Shown here: piece after piece, positions 1 to 6,935 of the stretch
Numbering within the stretch: position 1 is the stretch's first letter
Layout: each line of letters begins with the position of its first letter
Origin: JAXJQF01 sp036311285
GTDB lineage: Bacteria > Pseudomonadota > Gammaproteobacteria > Enterobacterales > Succinivibrionaceae
Length of the DNA: 26,670 nt
NCBI GenBank assembly: GCA_036311285.1
Contig: JAXJQF010000013.1
Span: forward strand, 1-26,670
Direction of reading: 5' to 3'
Notes under the pieces: model-generated
The model's database searches: none
What the model saw: the letters and a program-made list of their open reading frames with translations, nothing else
Told to the model about the DNA's origin: nothing
Made by a program: the position numbers and the translations under genes

Positions 1-99
1 AAAAATATATATTTAATCGACCTAACGTAGTATTCAGTGCCCACACAGATTGTCTAGATTTTGTTTTTAAAGAACTCTTACTTAGCTTGTAAGCAAGTG
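1..99 (-). promoter_or_regulatory. rRNA operon leader (boxA/boxC region), 5' part
   Basis: Read on the minus strand, this stretch holds the conserved elements of a gammaproteobacterial 16S rRNA leader. A boxA-like antitermination signal, GTTCTTTAAAAA, lies at 64-75. It is followed by GACAATCTGTGTGGGCAC at 37-54, which matches the leader sequence found in E. coli rrn operons between boxA and 16S. A short inverted repeat (cttac/gtaag) at about 77-93 sits where boxB would be. The 16S gene itself is not in the window and should begin roughly a hundred bases beyond the left edge. The orientation agrees with the btuB-murI-rrn order of E. coli, where all three point the same way. The motif match is seen directly; the presence of a complete rrn operon outside the window is inferred. 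Confidence 0.85.
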
Positions 100-105
100 A
101 TGTGC

Positions 106-133
106 ATTTTAATCGTTTTTTGAATTTCGTCAA
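106..133 (-). promoter_or_regulatory. Promoter of the leftward rRNA operon
   Basis: On the minus strand, TTGACG (128-133) and TAAAAT (106-111) are separated by exactly 16 bp, the spacing typical of rrn P1 promoters. The -10 is followed by a GC-containing discriminator (GCACATCA), a feature associated with growth-rate and ppGpp control. The DNA just upstream (134-175) consists of phased A/T runs resembling an UP element. The start of transcription would be near position 98-99, a little before the boxA element. Further upstream rrn promoters may exist, but none is convincing in the AT-rich sequence up to the divergent gene. Confidence 0.7.
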
Positions 134-283
134 GTTTTTTTTGATGTTTTTTTTAAATTTATTAAATTTTTGCACAATAATTAAACAAAAAACATAAAAT
201 TTCCATTTTTGAGTATTCAATCAAAACATTTTTAACAATTTTCTTTTATTATTTAAGTGTAAAAATGTTTTTTGTGTTTTCTA

Positions 284-299
284 TATACGTTTATACGTT
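284..299. repeat. Perfect tandem octamer TATACGTT x2
   Basis: Two adjacent copies of TATACGTT lie 27-42 bp before the start codon of the RRM gene and between two divergent transcription units. They overlap the place where a -10 element for the plus-strand gene would sit. They could be a protein binding site or simply promoter sequence; no other copies were noticed in the window. Confidence 0.5.
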
Positions 300-325
300 A
301 GTTTTTATATTAAAAGGAACTCATC

Positions 326-1006
326 GTGAATTCAAATGACGCTCAAAGAAATAGTAATTGCTATTTAAAATCTATTTCTATTTCTGTCTTATGTACTTTA
401 GTTTTTTTATTAATCATAAAAATCTTTTTCCCAGAACTTTTTAATTTTGACAAAAACAATACTATTAAATTCGTTTTAATAATTTCTTCTATTTTTATTT
501 TTGTTACATCACTTTTATCTCCGTTACCATATATAAAAGAGATTAAAGAACTTAATACTCGTATTAACAATAAAAAGAAAAAAAGAATTAATAATTCTAT
601 TTCTCAAGTTCCAGCCCAAAGTAAACTTGCTCAAAAAACAAAATCAAGTCTTGCTGTTAACCCGAGCAAAAACTTAAATAACAACGCTGTGAATACAGAT
701 AACATAAAAAACGAGAATACTTCCAGTACTGAATCTTCATCCCAAGAAGATGAAGTAACTCTTTATTTTGGAAATATTCCTTTTAAATTAAATGAAAGAA
801 ATATTTATAGTCTATTAAATAAATATGATTCTAATGTACATTCAGCGCATATCACTCGAGATCATAAAACTAAAAAACGCAAAGGTATTGCGTTTGTTAA
901 GATCTCTAAAGAAGGGGCAGAACAAGCAATCGCTGAACTTAATGGTTCTGAATTATATGGAAGAACAATTGTTGTAAAGATCGCTAACGAGAGAAAGAAA
1001 GTTTAG
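326..1006 (+). CDS. Membrane-anchored RRM-domain RNA-binding protein
   Basis: A 226-residue protein starting at GTG, with AAGGA placed about 8 bases upstream. Two hydrophobic helices (about residues 16-36 and 47-70) form a hairpin. A basic stretch (KKKKR, 83-87) and a Ser/Asn/Gln-rich linker follow. A single RNA recognition motif occupies about 145-222, with RNP2 LYFGNIPF at 146-153 and RNP1 KGIAFVKI at 186-193. The RNA-stacking aromatics are present at RNP2 position 2 (Tyr147) and RNP1 position 5 (Phe190), but RNP1 position 3 is Ile instead of Phe/Tyr. The charge pattern predicts the RRM on the cytoplasmic side. RRM proteins with N-terminal membrane segments occur in some gammaproteobacteria, but I know of no established function. 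The gene diverges from an rRNA operon and its stop overlaps that of murI by four bases. The RRM call is secure; role and RNA target are unknown. Confidence 0.85.
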   Translation: MNSNDAQRNSNCYLKSISISVLCTLVFLLIIKIFFPELFNFDKNNTIKFVLIISSIFIFVTSLLSPLPYIKEIKELNTRINNKKKKRINNSISQVPAQSKLAQKTKSSLAVNPSKNLNNNAVNTDNIKNENTSSTESSSQEDEVTLYFGNIPFKLNERNIYSLLNKYDSNVHSAHITRDHKTKKRKGIAFVKISKEGAEQAIAELNGSELYGRTIVVKIANERKKV

Positions 1007-1806
1007 CAATCAAACAAAACGATTTTTTTAAATCCTAAATTATTAAAATTTTGACGTAAACCATCATGAACTTTTTCAATATCTGAACAGAATGCACAAT
1101 TTTCATGATGGTTTTTATTTTCTTTATGTTGTAAATTCTTGTTATCCTTTAATAAGTTATAAACTCTTTTAGCTATAGCTTCACTAGAATCTATTATTAA
1201 ACAATCTTTACAATAAAACTCTATTTCTTCTCTTAACCATGAGAAATGAGTACAACCTAATATTATCACATCTGGTTTATTTTTTATCTCAATCCATGGT
1301 TTTAGAATTTCCTTAACTTCAGACGTTGCAAAGCTTTCTTTTGATATTTTCTTCTCTGCTAACTCTACAAGTTTTGTGCTACCAATTTTTAAAACAGTTA
1401 CATTTTTAGCAAATCTATTTATTAAGTCTTGAGTATATTCCCTATGCACTGTTCCAGGTGTCGCTAATAAACCTATAACCTTTTTCTTTGACATTAAAGC
1501 TGCGGGTTTAATGGCTGGAACAACTCCTACTATCGGAATTGAAATTCTTTCTCTAAGATAATCTAGCACTATTGTGCTAGCTGTATTACAAGCTACAACA
1601 ATTAAGTCAACGCTATAGCATTTAATAAATGAATCTAAGAGATAAAAAACTCGCTCTTTTAAGAACATTTCATCTCTTAGACCATAAGGACAATACTTAT
1701 TATCAAATAAATACAAGTAGTTACAATCAGGATTGTACTGCCTAACCTGATTATAAATGGACAATCCTCCAACACCAGAATCAAAAATCAATACATTCTC
1801 TTTCAT
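1003..1806 (-). CDS. murI: Glutamate racemase
   Basis: Cytoplasmic enzyme that converts L-glutamate to D-glutamate for peptidoglycan. The 267-residue length is normal. Visible landmarks are the N-terminal FDSGVGG with catalytic Asp9, the first catalytic cysteine in VVACNTAST (Cys73) and the second in LGCTHFSW (Cys185). The gene follows btuB on the same strand with 21 bases between them, as in E. coli, where the two genes are adjacent and even overlap. The start is the only in-frame choice, because a stop codon lies close upstream, yet its nearest purine-rich sequence (AGGAGT, 1824-1829) is about 17 bases away. Translation may therefore depend on coupling to btuB and so, indirectly, on cobalamin. 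The 3' end overlaps the convergent RRM gene by four bases, with no terminator visible. Confidence 0.96.
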   Translation of the reverse strand: MKENVLIFDSGVGGLSIYNQVRQYNPDCNYLYLFDNKYCPYGLRDEMFLKERVFYLLDSFIKCYSVDLIVVACNTASTIVLDYLRERISIPIVGVVPAIKPAALMSKKKVIGLLATPGTVHREYTQDLINRFAKNVTVLKIGSTKLVELAEKKISKESFATSEVKEILKPWIEIKNKPDVIILGCTHFSWLREEIEFYCKDCLIIDSSEAIAKRVYNLLKDNKNLQHKENKNHHENCAFCSDIEKVHDGLRQNFNNLGFKKIVLFDC

Positions 1807-1827
1807 TTTGTAACTACAAATTTACTC

Positions 1828-3687
1828 CTAATAAAAATCAAACAATTCTATATTAGCCGAATATACTACACCTGGTGTACTATATCCTTTAATCATTTCA
1901 TACTTTTTATCAAATAAATTCTCAACACTTCCACCTAGTTTTATATGGTTATTCAATTTGTATTTTAATCCGACATTAAATAGACCAAAGCTTCCTAATG
2001 TGTCATTGTAATCTGTAAGACTATTATATCTTTTTGACATAAAATTATATGAAACATTATACTCTAATTTATCAATTACCCCAAAAGCACTTGTTTTAAA
2101 AGTAAATCTTGCTCTTCCTGGAAGGATCCTATCAAGGTCTCCATCCCTAGCCTCCATATATTCAATACTGCTTCTTAAATTTAGGAATTCATCATAGTTA
2201 TATTTAGTAACCAACTCAACCCCTTTAGAGCTCGCTTTACTTACATTATAGTATTGATAAGTTGGAGGCATTGACGAAATTAGATTTCTATAATCTATGT
2301 AATATCCAACTATACTATATGTAAAGAAATCATAATTAGAAGTAAACGAAACTTCATAATTTTTAGCTTTCTCTACTTTAAGATTATCATTACCATATCC
2401 AGGATAATACAACTCTTGTATAGTTGGAGCTCTGAATGATGTTGCATACTTTAAAGACAAAAGATAATTAGAATACTTAAATATAGACCCAAAAGAATAA
2501 GACGTTTCACTTCCGTAAACAGAATTATTATCATATCTTACATTTAATTCTAAATCTAAGTTTTCACTTTCTGTTGAAGCAAACAGCAAACCACCTCTAT
2601 TTACTATTGACTTGTCACTATTACCAAAATAAGTTCCATATGACGCAGACTCTGATTTTAAAATATTATTATCAAAATCAAAACCATAGCCTATTTTTAA
2701 AAATTCAAGCCCTGTTTTAATTTGATGAATCCAATGCAAATTAATCGAATCAACCTTAAATTGAGAACCATAATTAGATAGTTTGCTATCACCTTCAGCA
2801 TAATCATACACATTACTATTTATGTACATTACTCCAAAATCAAAGATATTAACATCACCTATATAACTAGAGCCAACTGAAAATATATTCTTTTCATCCG
2901 AATTTTCATCTTCTTCATGAATCCAAAAGCTATTATCATAATTCCCTTGGTTATAAAAATAATTATAAGAGGCTGATAATTCTAAATTGTTATCAAATAT
3001 CTTAGATGCCATTATTTCGATATTTTTCTTCGCATACTCATGCTTATCTCCATCATTTAATCCCTTTACAGGATGAACATTATATCCTTCAGATTTTTCA
3101 ACTCCACCTGTTACTTTAATTAAAAAATCTCCATTTGAGATAACATTTTTTGAGTCTATACTGTGAGTAACATGAGAGGAATACTTATAGCTCAGACTTT
3201 GCTTATTCTTGAAAGAAGGCTTTGTAATTATATTTACAACTCCTGTTATAGCATTAGCTCCATATAAACTTGCTTTACTTCCTCTAATATACTCTACTCT
3301 TTCAATAATATTAGCAGGTATATTATTTGTGTTAACATTTGCTATCCCTGCTGAATTTATTGGATTTCCATCCAATAAAAACAATAATTGTTCCCCTTTA
3401 CCACCTCGACCAAATACACTAGAAGTCTGACCTTTACCACCATATAAAGTATATTGAATACCAGGAAGCAATTTTAATACATCAAAAACATTATTAGCAT
3501 TATGAGCTTCTATTTCTTTAGATGTTACAATTTCTACATTGGAAATTTTTGATACTTGACTTTGAGGCAAACGGCTAGCTGTAACAACAACTTCCTTGTC
3601 TTCAGTGTTATAAGCATGTGATACTTGAAAAAAAAGAACAGCACTGCAAAAAGATGCAGTCGTATAAGAAAATAAATTTTTAACCAT
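1828..3687 (-). CDS. btuB: TonB-dependent outer-membrane cobalamin receptor
   Basis: Outer-membrane beta-barrel receptor for vitamin B12, powered by TonB-ExbBD. The 619 residues are close to E. coli BtuB (614). A signal peptide covers about residues 1-25 and ends at SHA; the TonB-box-like segment EVVVTASR follows. The plug domain contains the family pattern VFDVLKLLPGIQ, LLFLLDGNPIN, VEYIRGSKASLYGANAITGVVNIIT. The barrel runs to a C-terminal aromatic (ELFDFY), ending in Tyr where Phe is commoner. Assignment to cobalamin rather than another siderophore-like ligand rests on the cobalamin riboswitch directly upstream and on the trmA/btuB/murI gene order. Its start codon has only a weak ribosome site (GGATA, 3694-3698), which suits riboswitch control of translation. 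It heads a likely btuB-murI operon. Confidence 0.93.
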   Translation of the reverse strand: MVKNLFSYTTASFCSAVLFFQVSHAYNTEDKEVVVTASRLPQSQVSKISNVEIVTSKEIEAHNANNVFDVLKLLPGIQYTLYGGKGQTSSVFGRGGKGEQLLFLLDGNPINSAGIANVNTNNIPANIIERVEYIRGSKASLYGANAITGVVNIITKPSFKNKQSLSYKYSSHVTHSIDSKNVISNGDFLIKVTGGVEKSEGYNVHPVKGLNDGDKHEYAKKNIEIMASKIFDNNLELSASYNYFYNQGNYDNSFWIHEEDENSDEKNIFSVGSSYIGDVNIFDFGVMYINSNVYDYAEGDSKLSNYGSQFKVDSINLHWIHQIKTGLEFLKIGYGFDFDNNILKSESASYGTYFGNSDKSIVNRGGLLFASTESENLDLELNVRYDNNSVYGSETSYSFGSIFKYSNYLLSLKYATSFRAPTIQELYYPGYGNDNLKVEKAKNYEVSFTSNYDFFTYSIVGYYIDYRNLISSMPPTYQYYNVSKASSKGVELVTKYNYDEFLNLRSSIEYMEARDGDLDRILPGRARFTFKTSAFGVIDKLEYNVSYNFMSKRYNSLTDYNDTLGSFGLFNVGLKYKLNNHIKLGGSVENLFDKKYEMIKGYSTPGVVYSANIELFDFY

Positions 3688-3728
3688 TTAAATTATCCAT
3701 ATCGCGTGAACATTAAACAACAACAAAA

Positions 3729-3880
3729 GGCATGTATTCGGACTTAATGTTTACCAACACAAAACTTCCCAGTTTCCCAGTGTATAATTGTGTTGAACCA
3801 TATAACCGCTGCGCGACAGTTCTAGACTTTCACTAGATTCCATTTTCAGCAAAGATTAGAAATCTATGCAACCTTTTATC
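3729..3880 (-). promoter_or_regulatory. Cobalamin (adenosylcobalamin) riboswitch controlling btuB
   Basis: The conserved parts of the cobalamin aptamer appear in order on the minus strand: GGTTGCA (3867-3873), the AATGGAATCTAGTGAAAGTC-type segment before the core, GTCGCGCAGCGG (3806-3817), the GGGAAACTGGGAAG region, and the B12 box AAGTCCGAATACATGCC (3729-3745). It lies in the 5' leader of btuB, ending about 40 bases before the start codon. I see no terminator hairpin with a T-run between the aptamer and btuB, so control of ribosome access, as in E. coli btuB, is the likelier mechanism. Confidence 0.94.
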
Positions 3881-3882
3881 TA

Positions 3883-3912
3883 CAGACACATTATATCCTT
3901 ATGATGTATAAT
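3883..3912 (+). promoter_or_regulatory. Promoter of trmA, overlapping the btuB promoter
   Basis: A perfect TATAAT lies at 3907-3912, inside the spacer of the btuB promoter. The best -35 is CAGACA (3883-3888) with 18 bp spacing, a four-of-six match. Transcription would start near 3919, about 20 bases before the trmA start codon. Confidence 0.5.
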
Positions 3913-3918
3913 ACTCAA
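3890..3918 (-). promoter_or_regulatory. Promoter of the btuB riboswitch transcript
   Basis: TTGAGT (3913-3918 on the minus strand) and a perfect TATAAT (3890-3895) are 17 bp apart. Transcription would begin near 3883, about ten bases before the first conserved riboswitch box. The element overlaps the plus-strand trmA promoter. Confidence 0.7.
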
Positions 3919-3939
3919 AAATTTTAAGAGGTTTTATTT

Positions 3940-5067
3940 ATGAGTTTAGTTACAAGCATCGATGTATCAACATACAAAAATAAATTAGATGAAAAAACAC
4001 ACAACTTATCTCCATTATTTAAAGATTTTTTTAACATTGACTGTATTACCGTAACTAAATCTGAGCCTATCAACTATAGAATGAGAGCTGAATTTGGTGT
4101 TTATCTTGAGGACGATAACTTTCAATATTTTATGGTTGACCAAAATGGGAAAACTAAAAATAGAGTATTTATAAATGACTTTCCTGTAGCCTCTGTTTTA
4201 ATTAATAAAACCATGCCTGTGTTAAAAGAATTAATATGTAAAAACAAAAATTTACACCAGAGATTATTTGCAATAGAATTTTTAAGTTCATTAAGTAATG
4301 AATTACTTATCTCTCTTATTTATCACAAAAAACTTGATGAAAACTGGCAAATAGACGGGATTTCCTTACAAAAAGAAATAAATAAACAAATAGAAGATGC
4401 AAAAATCAAAATTGTTGGCCGAGCAAGGAAACAAAAAATAATACTTTCTGAAGATTTTATTTGGGAGAAACTAACTGTTAAGGAAAAAGAATTACATTAC
4501 CACCAACAAGAAAATAGCTTTACCCAGCCTAACGCAAAAATAAATGAACAGATGCTTTCATGGGTAATAGATAACACTAAAGATAATAAATACGATTTGC
4601 TTGAACTATATTGCGGTAATGGAAACTTCTCTATCGCTCTTGCTCCTTATTTCGATAAAATATTAGCTACGGAAATATCCAAAACAAGTGTACAATCTGC
4701 TCAATTAAATATACAAAGAAATCAAATCAATAATCTTAAAATTGCAAGATTAAGCTCTGAAGAATTTACTATAGCAGCAAACAAAGAAAGAGAATTTAAC
4801 CGCCTTAAGGAACAAAATATCAATATAGATGATTATAATTTCAAAACTGTATTAGTTGACCCTCCTAGAGCTGGACTTGATATTGATACAATCAAACTAA
4901 TTAGCCAATTTGATAACATTGTATATATTTCATGTAACCCAAATTCATTAGCCGACAATCTAAAAGAGCTATGTAAAACACATGAAGTGAAGAAAATTAA
5001 TTTCTTCGACCAATTCCCATACACCGAACATATTGAAACAGGTGTTATATTAAAGAAAAAGAAATAA
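3940..5067 (+). CDS. trmA: tRNA (uracil-5-)-methyltransferase
   Basis: SAM-dependent enzyme that makes 5-methyluridine at position 54 of tRNA. Its 375 residues are near the E. coli length of 366. The class I SAM-binding motif is LLELYCGNGNFS (220-231). DPPRAG at 307-312 and the nucleophile Cys332 in YISCNPNSLADNL are both present. The C-terminal YTEHIETGVIL holds the Glu (366) expected to act as general base. There is no TRAM domain or Fe-S cysteine set, which separates it from RlmC/RlmD relatives. The ATG has AAGAGG at 3926-3931. It diverges from btuB exactly as in E. coli and ends at a bidirectional terminator shared with the convergent malic enzyme gene. Confidence 0.95.
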   Translation: MSLVTSIDVSTYKNKLDEKTHNLSPLFKDFFNIDCITVTKSEPINYRMRAEFGVYLEDDNFQYFMVDQNGKTKNRVFINDFPVASVLINKTMPVLKELICKNKNLHQRLFAIEFLSSLSNELLISLIYHKKLDENWQIDGISLQKEINKQIEDAKIKIVGRARKQKIILSEDFIWEKLTVKEKELHYHQQENSFTQPNAKINEQMLSWVIDNTKDNKYDLLELYCGNGNFSIALAPYFDKILATEISKTSVQSAQLNIQRNQINNLKIARLSSEEFTIAANKEREFNRLKEQNINIDDYNFKTVLVDPPRAGLDIDTIKLISQFDNIVYISCNPNSLADNLKELCKTHEVKKINFFDQFPYTEHIETGVILKKKK

Positions 5068-5081
5068 TGAAAGAAAAAATT

Positions 5082-5107
5082 AAAAGCATGGGATTACCCA
5101 TGCTTTT
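5082..5107. terminator. Bidirectional intrinsic terminator between trmA and malic enzyme gene
   Basis: An 11-bp perfect stem (AAAAGCATGGG / CCCATGCTTTT) with a four-base loop sits 14 bases after trmA and 19 bases after the end of the convergent malic enzyme gene. T-rich sequence follows the hairpin in both directions, so it can end both transcripts. Confidence 0.88.
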
Positions 5108-5126
5108 ATTTTACAAAATTAGAAAA

Positions 5127-6374
5127 TTATTCCATATAATGACTTGGCAGTTCCTTTCTTGCTACACCTGTTTTAATAGCGGCTTCCGCTACAGCCTTAG
5201 AAACCCATGTTAATAATCTCTTATCCATTGGTTTTGGCATGATATAGTGAGGACCGAATACTAAGTTATCATCATCACAAGCCTTTGCAACATAATCAGG
5301 AACAGGTTCTTGAGCTAATAAACGAATAGCATTCATTGCAGCTTTCTTCATTTCAAGGTTGATTTCCTTAGCATGAACATCTAAAGCACCTCTAAACAAG
5401 AATGGGAAACAAATTACGTTATTGATTTGGTTTGGATAATCAGAGCGACCTGTACCAAAGATAATATCAGGACGTTCTTCTTGAACTATAGCAGGACTAA
5501 TTTCAGGATCTGGATTAGAACAAGCAAAAATAACACTGTTTGGAGACATTAATTTAATCTGTTCTCTTGTAACTAGGTTTGCACCTGACACTCCCAAGAA
5601 TACATCAGCATCCTTCATTGCATCATCTAAAGTCTTTGGACCAGAATCATTAACAAAACGAGGTTTTTCTCCATTTAAATCTGTACGATCTGAACGAATA
5701 ACTCCACGTCTATCGATCATATAAAAGTTTTCTTTTTTAGCACCACAAGCTAATAATAAATCTGAACATGCAACCCCAGCGGCACCAGCTCCTAAACAAA
5801 CAACCTTACATTCTTCAATTTTCTTTCCTTGAATTTGTAATGCATTTAAAATACCTGCAGTTGTTACGATTGCTGTTCCGTGTTGATCATCATGGAAAAC
5901 AGGTATATTACAAATAGCCTTTAACTTTCTTTCAATTTCAAAACATTCAGGGGCTTTAATATCTTCTAAGTTTATACCACCAAAAGTATCTGCAATATTT
6001 GCAACTGTATTTACAAAATCGTCAACATCCTTATGTTTAACTTCAATATCAATAGCATCTACATTAGCAAAGCGCTTAAATAATAAAGCTTTACCTTCCA
6101 TTACAGGTTTTGAAGCCAAAGGACCTAAGTTACCTAATCCTAAAATTGCAGTACCATTAGATATAACCGCAACCAAGTTGCCTTTGATAGTGTATTTATA
6201 CGCTAATTCAGGATCTTCTGCAATTGCTTTAACTGGTTCTGCAACACCAGGGCTGTAAGCTAAAGTCAAGTCATGAGCAGTTTCTGCTGGTTTAGAAATA
6301 TTAATTGAAATTTTACCAGGAGTAGGAAGAGCATGATAATCTAAGGCGTCATCATGTAATTTTTTATCAGCCAT
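5127..6374 (-). CDS. maeB: Malic enzyme, short form without phosphotransacetylase domain
   Basis: Oxidatively decarboxylates malate to pyruvate with NAD(P)+ and a divalent metal. At 415 residues it contains only the malic enzyme domains and lacks the C-terminal phosphotransacetylase-like region of E. coli MaeB (about 759 residues). Key elements are AYSPGVAEPV with catalytic Tyr40, the GTAILGLGNLGPLASKPVMEGK block ending in Lys95, the metal ligands in LEDIKAPECF and VFHDDQHGTA (Asp162/163), and a Rossmann GAGAAG at 195-200. Cofactor preference cannot be decided from these motifs. The ATG has GGAGA seven bases upstream. A TATAAT at 6432-6437 could be its promoter, but the -35 is poor. Short malic enzymes beside rpmE are also found in Vibrio. 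The gene symbol is used loosely. Confidence 0.92.
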   Translation of the reverse strand: MADKKLHDDALDYHALPTPGKISINISKPAETAHDLTLAYSPGVAEPVKAIAEDPELAYKYTIKGNLVAVISNGTAILGLGNLGPLASKPVMEGKALLFKRFANVDAIDIEVKHKDVDDFVNTVANIADTFGGINLEDIKAPECFEIERKLKAICNIPVFHDDQHGTAIVTTAGILNALQIQGKKIEECKVVCLGAGAAGVACSDLLLACGAKKENFYMIDRRGVIRSDRTDLNGEKPRFVNDSGPKTLDDAMKDADVFLGVSGANLVTREQIKLMSPNSVIFACSNPDPEISPAIVQEERPDIIFGTGRSDYPNQINNVICFPFLFRGALDVHAKEINLEMKKAAMNAIRLLAQEPVPDYVAKACDDDNLVFGPHYIMPKPMDKRLLTWVSKAVAEAAIKTGVARKELPSHYME

Positions 6375-6515
6375 AAAGCAATCTCCAGTTTTATATAAGT
6401 CTTATATGTAATAATAAAAAAAATACTAAATATTATAATTTGTAATAATACACAAGAATATCAAAAAAAAACGTTGTATTAAACAAATTTTAAAGCTTAA
6501 TTTTAAAAAAATAAA

Positions 6516-6535
6516 ACCCGCTATAAAAAGCGGGT
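6516..6535 (-). terminator. Intrinsic terminator of rpmE
   Basis: On the minus strand ACCCGC and GCGGGT form a six-base stem with an eight-base loop, followed by TTTTATTTTTTT. It lies about 20 bases after the rpmE stop codon and separates it from the malic enzyme gene. Confidence 0.88.
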
Positions 6536-6554
6536 CTTTTGTAAATTTTATATG

Positions 6555-6770
6555 TTACTTCTTGCTTGATAACATACCAAAACGCTTATTGAAACGTTCT
6601 ACTCTACCACCAGTATCAACAATCTTTTGCTTACCAGTATAGAATGGGTGACATGCTGAACAAACATCAATAACTAAATCTTTACCAACTGTTGATCTAG
6701 TTTGGAAAGTGTTACCACATGAACACTTAACATTGATCACATCATATGCTGGGTGAATATCTTTTTTCAT
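6555..6770 (-). CDS. rpmE: Large-subunit ribosomal protein L31
   Basis: Seventy-one residues beginning MKKDIHPAYDVINV, nearly the E. coli length (70). The four zinc-binding cysteines of the zinc-containing form are present: Cys16, Cys18, Cys37 and Cys40. This is therefore the zinc-dependent L31, and a zinc-free L31B paralogue is not in the window. An upstream in-frame start would add 13 residues, but the ATG at 6770 matches the family N-terminus and has AGAGG at 6776-6780. It diverges from priA as in E. coli. Its own promoter and a structured leader lie upstream. Confidence 0.97.
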   Translation of the reverse strand: MKKDIHPAYDVINVKCSCGNTFQTRSTVGKDLVIDVCSACHPFYTGKQKIVDTGGRVERFNKRFGMLSSKK

Positions 6771-6789
6771 GGAAACCTCTATTTCGAGT

Positions 6790-6830
6790 TGTGTCGCCAA
6801 TTTGACCACTTACGCGTCAAATACCACACA
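6790..6830 (-). promoter_or_regulatory. Structured leader of rpmE mRNA (candidate L31 autoregulatory element)
   Basis: On the minus strand TTTGAC and GTCAAA (6816-6821 and 6801-6806) form a perfect six-base stem around a nine-base loop. It is enclosed by an outer TGTG/CACA pairing (about 6825-6828 and 6790-6793). The structure lies between the predicted transcription start and the ribosome site. E. coli L31 is known to repress its own mRNA through the leader, and a gammaproteobacterial L31 leader family has been described; whether this is that structure is inference. Confidence 0.5.
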
Positions 6831-6860
6831 TTAATACAATTATCAAAAATAAACTTGCGA

Positions 6861-6889
6861 ATAATATATTAATATTTTAAATTATGCAA
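6861..6889 (-). promoter_or_regulatory. Promoter of rpmE
   Basis: TTGCAT (6884-6889) and TATTAT (6861-6866) on the minus strand are 17 bp apart and followed by TCGC. The predicted start near 6854 gives a leader of about 85 bases. The same -35 hexamer, spacing and TCGC discriminator recur at the rpmB promoter in this window. Confidence 0.65.
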
Positions 6890-6935
6890 ATAAAATCATA
6901 AATAATCTCAATAATAATTTCCTCAAAACAATAAA

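Noticed and set aside
3209..3430. Plus-strand open frame of 73 codons inside btuB
   Set aside because: It lies wholly within a well-supported gene on the other strand and resembles no protein I know; the other opposite-strand frames inside argS, hslU, waaF and similar genes were dismissed for the same reason.
6771..6809. Longer L31 with 13 extra N-terminal residues
   Set aside because: The L31 family starts at MKKDIHP, which has its own ribosome site, and the extension overlaps the leader structure.
6818..6846. Second rpmE promoter candidate TTGATA, 17 bp, TATTTG (minus strand)
   Set aside because: The -10 is poor and overlaps the leader hairpin; TTGCAT/TATTAT further upstream is better and matches the rpmB promoter.
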